This document shows, piece by piece, positions 8,005 through 14,761 of a stretch of 15,457 bases of DNA. This DNA comes from an uncultured Bacteroidales bacterium (lineage in GTDB: Bacteria; Bacteroidota; Bacteroidia; Bacteroidales; UBA932). The stretch is from positions 1 to 15,457 of the forward strand of contig CAKULN010000063.1 of assembly GCA_934667175.1 (NCBI GenBank), in the 5' to 3' direction. A program made the position numbers and the translations under genes. Every line of letters starts with the position of its first letter. Within the stretch, counting starts at the first letter, position 1. The notes below the pieces were generated by a model. The model saw only the letters and a program-made list of their open reading frames with translations. It did not search any database and was not told the DNA's origin.

Positions 8005-8044
8005 CACCTGAAAATGGAATATAAACGTTTTCAGGTGCTTTTTT
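8005..8044 (+). terminator. Intrinsic terminator after the recombinase, upstream of the right susC
   Basis: CACCTGAAAA (8005-8014) pairs with TTTTCAGGTG (8028-8037), a perfect 10-bp stem with a 13-nt loop, followed by C and six T (8039-8044). It ends 33 bp before the right susC start and would stop recombinase transcripts from entering that operon. Confidence 0.88.
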
Positions 8045-8068
8045 ATTAATGGTCAAGTTTAACAAAAG
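8044..8068 (+). repeat. Right recombination-site core (site R)
   Basis: This 25-mer is the partner of site M (6756-6780, minus strand; 23/25). Its inner part continues into the long repeat shared with the left susC. The core is GTCAA-GT-TTAAC, an imperfect dyad (one base off the perfect version in the left repeat). It starts at the last T of the terminator. Confidence 0.6.
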
Positions 8069-8127
8069 TTTAAGCTTATGGGTAAAAAATTATTTACAAT
8101 CGCGCTGTGCCTGTTTGTCAGCATAGG
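8052..8127 (+). repeat. Inverted repeat R, leader and start of right susC
   Basis: This 76-bp arm is the partner of 6501-6577. It covers 26 bp of leader and the first 50 bases of the right susC (through the ATAGG of the signal-peptide sequence). The adjoining codons differ: the left protein continues MAFAQ and the right one AALAQ. Confidence 0.92.
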
Positions 8128-11100
8128 TGCAGCATTGGCCCAGACGATCAAGGTCTCTGGTACAGTCATTGATACCGAAGGACATCCCGTAGTCGGGGCG
8201 ACGGTCATCATCTCGGGTACGACAACAGGCGTGTCTACTGACACTGAGGGGCGTTACAATATTTCGGCTCCGGTTAACGGGAAGTTCCTCGTTTCCTGCC
8301 TCGGTTACGATGATGTTGTCGTAGACATCGCAAAAAGAAGCGTTGTTGACATTACTCTCACTGAAAGCACCGCGGCGCTTGACGAGGTGACTGTGGTCGC
8401 CTATGGTACAAAACGCAAGCAGGATCTCGTCGGCTCTGTCAGTTCAGTCAAAAAGGACATTATTTCCAACGCCCAGACCGCATCCATCTCAAGCGCGCTT
8501 GAGGGATCGGTGGCCGGACTTCAGATAATCAGCTCGTCGGGCCAGCCTGGAGATGATGCGTCGATTGTAATTCGAGGCACTGGCTCCATATCCGCGAACA
8601 ATTCCGCTCTCATCGTTGTGGACGGCGTTCCTTACAATGGTAGCATTTCCGACATCAACCCAGCTGACATCGAGTCCATTTCCGTCTCAAAGGATGCCGT
8701 CTCGAACTCCCTGTACGGTTCACGTGCGGCCGGAGGTGTGGTCATGATCACAACCAAATCCGGAAAGGGTGGCAAGTTCAATGTACAGTTCACAGGAACA
8801 TGGGGCATGAGCCAGCGTGCGTACAAAGACTATGACATGGCGACTGACCCTGGCGAATTCTACCGACTGACATGGTACGGCCTGCGCAACACATATTGGG
8901 CAGCCGGCAACTCACTTGAGGATTCCGCCGCCGGGGCAAGTGCAAATTTGTTGGACAATCTTGGAAATTATAATGCGTTCATCATTCCGGACGGAGAATA
9001 TCTCGTGACTCCGGACGGAGCTCTAAACGCGAACGCAAAGGTCAGGTATAACGACACCTTCGCCGACGCGATGTTCAAAAGTTCTTTCCGCCAAGAGTAC
9101 AATGTGTCCGCATCAGGTGGTAATGACAAGACGAACTACTATATGTCAATCGGCTATCTTGACAATGACTCCTACATCGTCGGCTCATCCTATGACAGGC
9201 TCACCGCAAGGGTAAACGTAGACTCACAGGTTAAGAAATGGCTGCGGGTTGGAACCAACATAGGCTACGCTAAGACAACCAAACGGGGAGTAAATGAGAC
9301 TACCGGAAAGGCATCGAACCCTTTTGAGACTGCCAGGTCTTGGGCTCCTATTTTCCCTGTTCATGCTTATGACGCGGAGGGAAATGTGAAGTTGGATTCG
9401 TCAGGAAATCCGATTTACGATGCCGGAACAGGGCAGACAGATGGAACGAAAACACGTCCGGTGGCAACGAATCAAAATATCATTGTCAACCTTAATGAGG
9501 ACATCAAAAAGAGTGAGTACAACAACTTGACATCCCGCTCTTTCATTGAGTTCAAGTTCCTTGACTGCCTGACATTCACGGCGAACTACGCCTATGATTT
9601 CTCCAACGGTTCGGGCACGGTTTATTACACCCCGACCATCGGCGACGGAAAGTCATTCGGAGGCCGTGGCACAAAGTCCGCCTCAACAGTGGCCACGACG
9701 GACCTTAACCAGATTCTGAGATATTCTGACTCTTTCGGCAAGCATAACATCGAAGCCAAGATAGGACACGACCATCAGTCGATGAAACTTAGCTACCTTG
9801 CGGGACAGAAGACCAACTTCCTCGACCCTTGGAATCCGGAACTGAACAATGGTGGAGAGATGCAGTACATCTCAAGTTACACAGCCTCTCACGAAATTGA
9901 GGGATTCTTCGGCACGGCTGACTATGACTATGCGCACAAGTATTATCTGTCTGCGGCATACCGCCGTGATGGAACATCCCGCTTTCTCAAGAGATGGGGT
10001 AACTTCTGGACTGTAGGAGCGGCGTGGCGCATCTCTGCGGAAAGTTTCATGAGTGGAGCGAGCAACTGGCTCAACGACCTCAAACTCAGGGCTTCATACG
10101 GAACCCAAGGAAACGAGGACATCCTCGTCGGCGATGACAGTTACAGCGCCTACACTCCGTATGTGGACCAGTACACCGTGAGCTGGACAGGAAGCGAACT
10201 CGCATACACGCCTTCTTTCTTCGGAAACCCTGACCTTACATGGGAAAAGCAGAAGACGGTTGACGTTGGTCTGGACTTCAGATTCCTTGACAGGATTTAT
10301 GGTTCGGTTGAATATTTCTACAGGAAAACCGATGACATGCTGTTCAAGCGTCCGTTGCCGGAATCTACCGCAGGACGGCCATACAATTGGGAGAACATCG
10401 GTGCGATGGCTAACAATGGAGTGGAATTCGAAGTCAATGTGGACATCCTCAAGAAACACGATCTCAGGTGGACAGTCGGCGTGGTGGGTTCACATTACTC
10501 CAACAAGATTCTTACGCTTCCTGAGGAAAACAAGGCTGACGGAATAACGAGCGGGAATTTCAAACTAATGGAAGGCAAGAGCTTGTATGAATACTATACA
10601 TATATGTACGCCGGAATGGATGAGAAAGGAAACGCCATGTGGTACGCCAACGAACTTGATGCCGAAGGGAATCCGACAGGAAACAAGACGACGACTACCA
10701 AATACACTGATGCTGACAAATACTATATCGGTAAATCGGCGATTCCGGCAATCAACGGCGGTCTGAACACCAACTTCTATTTCAAGGGATTTGACCTTTC
10801 GATAGCGACGGCGTTCCAGTTGGGCGGCTGGGCATACGACTACTCTTTCCTTTCCGGCATGAGTTCATCTTTCTATGTCGGGCATAACAGGGCTATGTGG
10901 AACACGTTCAATCCTGAGACCGGCACTGGCGAGTATCCGATCTGGAACGCGAACAATTCCTCAAACTCGTTCACACAGACATCCGACATGCATCTTGTGA
11001 AGGCTTCGTACTTCAGCATCAGGAATCTCACATTGGGTTACACCCTTCCTAAGAAATTGACGGACAAGGTTCAAATCGAAAAGATTCGTGTGTTCTTCAC

Positions 11101-11233
11101 GGCCGACAACCTTGCGCTTTGGTCAGCGCGTCAGGGCTTTGACCCGAGAGTGTCCATGAACGGCTCCAATGGAAGTTACGGCGGCTATTCGCCAATGAGG
11201 GTCCTCACGGGAGGAGTAAACCTTGTTTTCTAA
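8078..11233 (+). CDS. SusC/RagA-family TonB-dependent outer-membrane transporter (right operon)
   Basis: This 1051-aa TonB-dependent importer has the same domain plan as the left-hand transporter. Its signal peptide differs in only two of 22 residues (cleavage before Q22). The carboxypeptidase-regulatory-like domain spans about 24-95 (SGTVIDTEGHPVVGATV region). The TonB-box-like segment DEVTVVAYGTK starts at 102, the plug at about 114-228 ends in SKDAVSNSLYGSRAAGGVVMI, and a long barrel follows, ending in VNLVF. The barrel is only moderately similar to the left protein, with the best blocks in YN-S--GGNDK and QVKKWL, so a different ligand is likely. A terminator ends 33 bp upstream and no promoter motif lies in the gap, so the operon is probably silent in this orientation and switched on by inversion. 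It is followed closely by its susD. Confidence 0.95.
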   Translation: MGKKLFTIALCLFVSIGAALAQTIKVSGTVIDTEGHPVVGATVIISGTTTGVSTDTEGRYNISAPVNGKFLVSCLGYDDVVVDIAKRSVVDITLTESTAALDEVTVVAYGTKRKQDLVGSVSSVKKDIISNAQTASISSALEGSVAGLQIISSSGQPGDDASIVIRGTGSISANNSALIVVDGVPYNGSISDINPADIESISVSKDAVSNSLYGSRAAGGVVMITTKSGKGGKFNVQFTGTWGMSQRAYKDYDMATDPGEFYRLTWYGLRNTYWAAGNSLEDSAAGASANLLDNLGNYNAFIIPDGEYLVTPDGALNANAKVRYNDTFADAMFKSSFRQEYNVSASGGNDKTNYYMSIGYLDNDSYIVGSSYDRLTARVNVDSQVKKWLRVGTNIGYAKTTKRGVNETTGKASNPFETARSWAPIFPVHAYDAEGNVKLDSSGNPIYDAGTGQTDGTKTRPVATNQNIIVNLNEDIKKSEYNNLTSRSFIEFKFLDCLTFTANYAYDFSNGSGTVYYTPTIGDGKSFGGRGTKSASTVATTDLNQILRYSDSFGKHNIEAKIGHDHQSMKLSYLAGQKTNFLDPWNPELNNGGEMQYISSYTASHEIEGFFGTADYDYAHKYYLSAAYRRDGTSRFLKRWGNFWTVGAAWRISAESFMSGASNWLNDLKLRASYGTQGNEDILVGDDSYSAYTPYVDQYTVSWTGSELAYTPSFFGNPDLTWEKQKTVDVGLDFRFLDRIYGSVEYFYRKTDDMLFKRPLPESTAGRPYNWENIGAMANNGVEFEVNVDILKKHDLRWTVGVVGSHYSNKILTLPEENKADGITSGNFKLMEGKSLYEYYTYMYAGMDEKGNAMWYANELDAEGNPTGNKTTTTKYTDADKYYIGKSAIPAINGGLNTNFYFKGFDLSIATAFQLGGWAYDYSFLSGMSSSFYVGHNRAMWNTFNPETGTGEYPIWNANNSSNSFTQTSDMHLVKASYFSIRNLTLGYTLPKKLTDKVQIEKIRVFFTADNLALWSARQGFDPRVSMNGSNGSYGGYSPMRVLTGGVNLVF

Positions 11234-11252
11234 TTAAAAAAAGGAAATGAAT

Positions 11253-12860
11253 ATGAAAATGAACATAAAATTATTGTCCGCCTGCGCGGTGGCGATTAGC
11301 CTGGCGGGAGCCTGCATCGAGGAGGCCGACATCACCGCGACACTGTCCGAGACAAAGAGAGAGGAACTTGCCAAGACAAATCCGGACAAGATCTTTAACG
11401 CATCGCTCACCGGCATGTACCAAGACATGCAGCAGTATGTCAAGACAGATCTGAGCCATAATTATTTTGGCCAGAAAAGCTTCGACTACCTCACTTCCCT
11501 TATGGGCAACGACATGGTAATGACAAATAGATACGCAATGAGTATCTATCACTATATTCTTGATTATTGGGGTGAAAACTACACTCCTACCGCAAACCGT
11601 TGGAGCGAGTATTACAACACAATCACGAATGCCAACAAGATCTTGAAGACAGCGACCAAGGGCTCGGAAGATGAGACTCTGCTATACTACAGGGCCGTAG
11701 CGCTTGGATTCAGAGGTTATGCCTATCTTCAGCTTACCTATCTCTATCAGTATCCATACTACATGGGTGTGGAAGGTACAAAATGGGGGGAAGGCAAGGA
11801 GTATGACTATTCAAAGAAACCATGTGTTCCCATAATTACCGAGGAGACGGAAGGCGATCAGCCACTCAGCAGCCTTGACGCTGTGTACAACAGGCTTCTT
11901 GAAGACTTGGAGGAATCATATGCGATTTTCAAAGCGTTAGGTCCTGTGAAGACAGATGTGGCGACCGATTTTGACGGATGCGTGGCTGCCACCTATCTCG
12001 CAAGGGCATACATGGTAAAGCACGATTGGGACAATGCTATAAAATATGCCCAAGTCGTGATCGACAACTTTGATTGCCTTGACACCGAGGATCAGATTCT
12101 TCAGGGGTTCAGCGACATCACTCTTAAGGATGTCGTGTTCGGATGCGACATCACCGCAGACAATAGTACAATATATGCGTCATGGTTCTCGCAGATGGAC
12201 TCCTATTCAGATGGTTATGCCGGCATCGGGGTGTGGCGTGTCGCTTTCAAGCCGTTTGTCGACAGGATCGCGGATGATGACATAAGGTTGAAATGGTTCT
12301 GCTGCGAGAGATCCACAGGGGTGGAGTCTGAGGGAAATACGTACATCCTTCTGCGTGATACCAAATACGAGGCTCCTGCAGAATATCTTTCTGTCAAGTT
12401 CATCGGAGCCGGAAGAAGTGCCATAGTGAACAGCGGCGGCGACGGAACGGGCTGGGAGCTAGGAGATTACATCTATCTGCGTTCCGAGGAGGCCTGGTTC
12501 GTGAAGGCTGAGGCTCTTGCCCACAAGGGTGAAAGCGGAGAGGCTATCAAGGTTCTTGAGGACGTAATGAAGACACGCCAGCCAAGTTACAGCTACACGT
12601 TCACCGACAAGGCCTCGCTGATTGAGGAAATCAATTTCCAGAAGAGAGTTGAATTCTGGGGTGAGGGCATCGAATATCTTGACAACAGGAGACTTAACAT
12701 TCCTGTTGACAGAACTGACGAGACTTGGGGAAAAGATAATAACAATCATTTTTCAGGTGCCAAAATCTATGCCGCCCAGGATGACAGGTGTTTCCTTTAT
12801 CAGATCCCTATTTCGGAGATAGAGAACAACACAAAGTTGACCGACGCTGATCAGAACTGA
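11253..12860 (+). CDS. SusD/RagB-family outer-membrane lipoprotein (right operon)
   Basis: This 535-aa lipoprotein is the substrate-binding lid for the right SusC. An ATG at 11247 is also in frame, but AAGGA (11241-11245) sits 7 nt from the ATG at 11253 and almost touches the first, so 11253 is preferred. The signal peptide ends in LAGAC with the likely lipidated cysteine at residue 21; the box is slightly atypical (Ala at -3). The acidic segment IEEADI follows. The SusD helical core is visible at RAVALGFRGYAYLQLTYLYQ and VPIITEETEG, and the C-terminal signature is KRVEFWGEGIEYLDNRR. Length is typical. Unlike the left operon there is no third lipoprotein: a terminator follows 21 bp after the stop codon. 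Confidence 0.94.
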   Translation: MKMNIKLLSACAVAISLAGACIEEADITATLSETKREELAKTNPDKIFNASLTGMYQDMQQYVKTDLSHNYFGQKSFDYLTSLMGNDMVMTNRYAMSIYHYILDYWGENYTPTANRWSEYYNTITNANKILKTATKGSEDETLLYYRAVALGFRGYAYLQLTYLYQYPYYMGVEGTKWGEGKEYDYSKKPCVPIITEETEGDQPLSSLDAVYNRLLEDLEESYAIFKALGPVKTDVATDFDGCVAATYLARAYMVKHDWDNAIKYAQVVIDNFDCLDTEDQILQGFSDITLKDVVFGCDITADNSTIYASWFSQMDSYSDGYAGIGVWRVAFKPFVDRIADDDIRLKWFCCERSTGVESEGNTYILLRDTKYEAPAEYLSVKFIGAGRSAIVNSGGDGTGWELGDYIYLRSEEAWFVKAEALAHKGESGEAIKVLEDVMKTRQPSYSYTFTDKASLIEEINFQKRVEFWGEGIEYLDNRRLNIPVDRTDETWGKDNNNHFSGAKIYAAQDDRCFLYQIPISEIENNTKLTDADQN

Positions 12861-12881
12861 CACTGATGTGGACTCAGTAGG

Positions 12882-12922
12882 AACTCCCGCCGCAAAGAGA
12901 TCAATGTGGCGGGAGTTTTTTT
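12882..12922 (+). terminator. Intrinsic terminator of the right susCD operon
   Basis: AACTCCCGCC (12882-12891) pairs perfectly with GGCGGGAGTT (12908-12917), and the stem is followed by five more T. It is GC-rich, strong and correctly placed after susD. Confidence 0.92.
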
Positions 12923-13017
12923 GATCCGATATTTCGTCGGTAAACCTACTGTGCAAAGGTGTCGCATCATGTTCGCATCATGCCGGTTGATATCCGGCAA
13001 AAACAGAAGTGAACTGA

Positions 13018-13048
13018 TTGGATTTCCAGTTTGGAAATCTTATCTTTG
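13018..13048 (+). promoter_or_regulatory. Bacteroidota-type promoter of the first ATPase/nuclease gene
   Basis: TTG at 13018-13020, a 20-nt spacer, then a perfect TATCTTTG at 13041-13048, matching the phylum's -33/-7 consensus. The gene starts 21 nt after the -7 box, so the leader is short. AAAGGA (13056-13061) is the probable ribosome binding site. Confidence 0.8.
13021..13039. promoter_or_regulatory. Operator-like palindrome in the promoter spacer
   Basis: GATTTCC (13021-13027) and GGAAATC (13033-13039) form perfect 7-bp arms around a 5-nt centre, exactly between the -33 and -7 elements. A dimeric repressor bound here would block RNA polymerase. The second copy of the gene lacks this sequence. 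Confidence 0.5.
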
Positions 13049-13069
13049 CAGATGTAAAGGACGTGCCGT

Positions 13070-14614
13070 ATGCTATACCCGATTGGAATACAAAGTTTTG
13101 AGAAAATCCGTCAAGGCGGGTTCGTCTATGTTGACAAGACTGATCTCATTTACAAGATTGCCCATACCGGTCAATACTACTTCCTGAGCCGTCCGAGGCG
13201 GTTCGGCAAGAGCCTGCTGGTGTCGACGATGGAGGCGTATTTCCAAGGGAAGAGGGAACTGTTCGACGGGCTGGCTATAGAATCTCTGGAGAAGGACTGG
13301 GTTGAGTACCCGGTGCTGCACTTCGATCTGGGCGGAGAGTCGTACAATGACGAGTCCGCATTGGATGTCACCCTGTCACAGCATTTAGCCAATATGGAGG
13401 CCAAATTTGGTGTCACCAAACGTTTTGACTCATATCCAGCCAGATTCAAGGACATCATTGATGCCGCGTACGGGAAGACCGGCCGTCAGGTAGTCATCCT
13501 GATTGATGAGTATGACAAGCCTGTCATCGACAACCTTGACCGTCCGGAGCTTCAGGACAGGATGCGCGAGACGCTTCGGGGCTTCTACGGCGTGATGAAG
13601 TCCAAGGATGCTTACATCCGCTTCGGCTTTCTCACCGGGGTCACGAAGATCGGGAAGATGAGCGTGTTCAGCGACCTGAACAACCCGAAGGACATCTCGA
13701 TGGACGCGCGCTGTACGGACATCTGCGGAATCTCGGAGATGGACCTCAATGACTATTTCTCGGAGAGTGTCAGGGAACTCGCCGAAGCCAACGGACTTTC
13801 CGACGATGAGTGCCGTCAGAAGCTTGCCATGATGTACGACGGCTATCATTTCTGCGAAGGTTCAATTGGGGTCTATAATCCATTCAGCCTCCTGAACACA
13901 TTTGACAGCCTTAAGTTCAAGGAATATTGGTTCGAGACGGGCACGCCGTCCTTCCTGGTCAAGGTGATGAGGAAGACCTCGTACGACGTGACACGTCTGT
14001 CGGGCGACCTCGTGGGCTCATCGCTTCTGACCGACGTGAACACGGCGTTCCTGAACCCCGTCCCGCTCCTCTACCAGAGCGGCTACCTCACCATCAAGAG
14101 TTTCGACCCGCGTTTCAACCTCTACACCCTCGGCTTCCCGAACATGGAGGTGAAGGACGGCTTCCTCAACTTCCTGCTGGGTTACTACGCCCCGGTCCAG
14201 AGCGACTCCACCAACACCCTGATCTCCCTCATGTCGATGGATGTGGAGGCCGGCAACCCGGAAAGCTTCATGACCCGCCTGGACGCCCTCTTCGCCAGGA
14301 CGAACTACCAGATCCAGGGCGAGAGCGAGAAGGACTTCCAGTATGCGATGTACATCATCATCGAGCTTATGGGGGAATATGTCGAGACGGAGCGCACGAC
14401 CTCCAACGGTCGCATCGACATCCTCATCAAGACCAAGGATTACGTCTACGTCATCGAGATCAAGACCGACTCCACCCCTGACGAGGCCCTCGCACAGATC
14501 GAGGAGAAGGGCTACGCCCGGCCGTTTGCCGATGACCCCAGGAGGATATTCAAAATCGGCGTCAACTTCTCGACCGCAAACCGCCGCATCGACGGCTGGA
14601 AGGTCATTCTGTAG
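13070..14614 (+). CDS. AAA-ATPase-like / PD-(D/E)XK nuclease-like protein (first copy)
   Basis: This 514-aa protein belongs to the large Bacteroidota family that joins an AAA-ATPase-like domain to a C-terminal PD-(D/E)XK nuclease-like domain (AAA-ATPase_like plus DUF1703 type). The N-terminus, YPIGIQSFEKIRQGG then YVDKTDLIYKI, is the family's usual opening. The Walker A-like motif is RPRRFGKSLL (41-50), Walker B VVILIDEYDK (141-150) and a sensor-like block FGFLTGVTKIGKMSVFSDLNN (185-205). The nuclease-like core has GRID (447-450) and VIEIK (461-465), with an acidic residue near 432-436, so both active sites look intact. The function of the family is not established; roles in defence or mobile-element biology have been suggested. 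The 3' part (from about 13940) is much more GC-rich than the 5' part, suggesting a mosaic. Promoter and start are clear. Confidence 0.9.
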   Translation: MLYPIGIQSFEKIRQGGFVYVDKTDLIYKIAHTGQYYFLSRPRRFGKSLLVSTMEAYFQGKRELFDGLAIESLEKDWVEYPVLHFDLGGESYNDESALDVTLSQHLANMEAKFGVTKRFDSYPARFKDIIDAAYGKTGRQVVILIDEYDKPVIDNLDRPELQDRMRETLRGFYGVMKSKDAYIRFGFLTGVTKIGKMSVFSDLNNPKDISMDARCTDICGISEMDLNDYFSESVRELAEANGLSDDECRQKLAMMYDGYHFCEGSIGVYNPFSLLNTFDSLKFKEYWFETGTPSFLVKVMRKTSYDVTRLSGDLVGSSLLTDVNTAFLNPVPLLYQSGYLTIKSFDPRFNLYTLGFPNMEVKDGFLNFLLGYYAPVQSDSTNTLISLMSMDVEAGNPESFMTRLDALFARTNYQIQGESEKDFQYAMYIIIELMGEYVETERTTSNGRIDILIKTKDYVYVIEIKTDSTPDEALAQIEEKGYARPFADDPRRIFKIGVNFSTANRRIDGWKVIL

Positions 14615-14637
14615 CCAAATCTGCGGCTGGTGGGCAG

Positions 14638-14713
14638 GCATATAACTTTGATTTTTCGGCAAAGCCATATCACGCTGGCGACAAATAGCAGTCGTGCTTT
14701 GTCGGATGCTTAC
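14638..14713 (-). mobile_element. Solo IS66 end fragment between the two ATPase/nuclease genes
   Basis: This 76-bp stretch matches the left end of the remnant at 544-615. The outer 36 bases agree at 35 positions (GTAAGCATCC outward end at 14713) and the inner 27 at 26 positions, with a 4-nt indel and divergence between. No transposase sequence accompanies it. It ends 12 bp before the -7 box of the next gene and starts 23 bp after the stop of the previous one. Confidence 0.65.
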
Positions 14714-14725
14714 GAAAAGTTTTCT

Positions 14726-14733
14726 TATCTTTG
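14726..14733 (+). promoter_or_regulatory. -7 promoter element of the second ATPase/nuclease gene
   Basis: TATCTTTG is a perfect Bacteroidota -7 box within a segment (TCTTATCTTTGCAGA) also found upstream of the first copy. No TTG lies 19-21 nt upstream, because that region is now the IS66 end; the nearest TTG is 24 nt away at 14699-14701. AAAGGA (14748-14753) is the likely ribosome binding site. Confidence 0.6.
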
Positions 14734-14761
14734 CAGACAATGAACTAAAAGGACAGGCCGT

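Larger units (their letters stand above)
6501..8127. other. Putative invertible DNA segment (susCD phase switch)
   Basis: Two long inverted repeats (6501-6577 and 8052-8127) enclose a tyrosine recombinase gene, about 480 bp of AT-rich non-coding DNA and an intrinsic terminator. Each repeat contains the start codon and half the signal peptide of one of two divergent susC genes. Inversion would give each susC the upstream sequence of the other without changing either reading frame. In the orientation seen, the recombinase reads toward the right susC but is separated from it by the terminator at 8005-8044. Recombinase-driven SusC shufflons with the same divergent arrangement are known in Bacteroides. 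Inversion itself is inferred from architecture and is not shown by one sequence. Confidence 0.72.

Noticed and set aside
12962..12999. Tandem TCGCATCATG repeat and TGCCGG/CCGGCA dyad upstream of the first nuclease promoter
   Set aside because: Both are short (two 10-bp units; 6-bp arms) and could be chance; they lie about 20-55 bp upstream of the -33 element, so an activator site cannot be excluded but is not supported.
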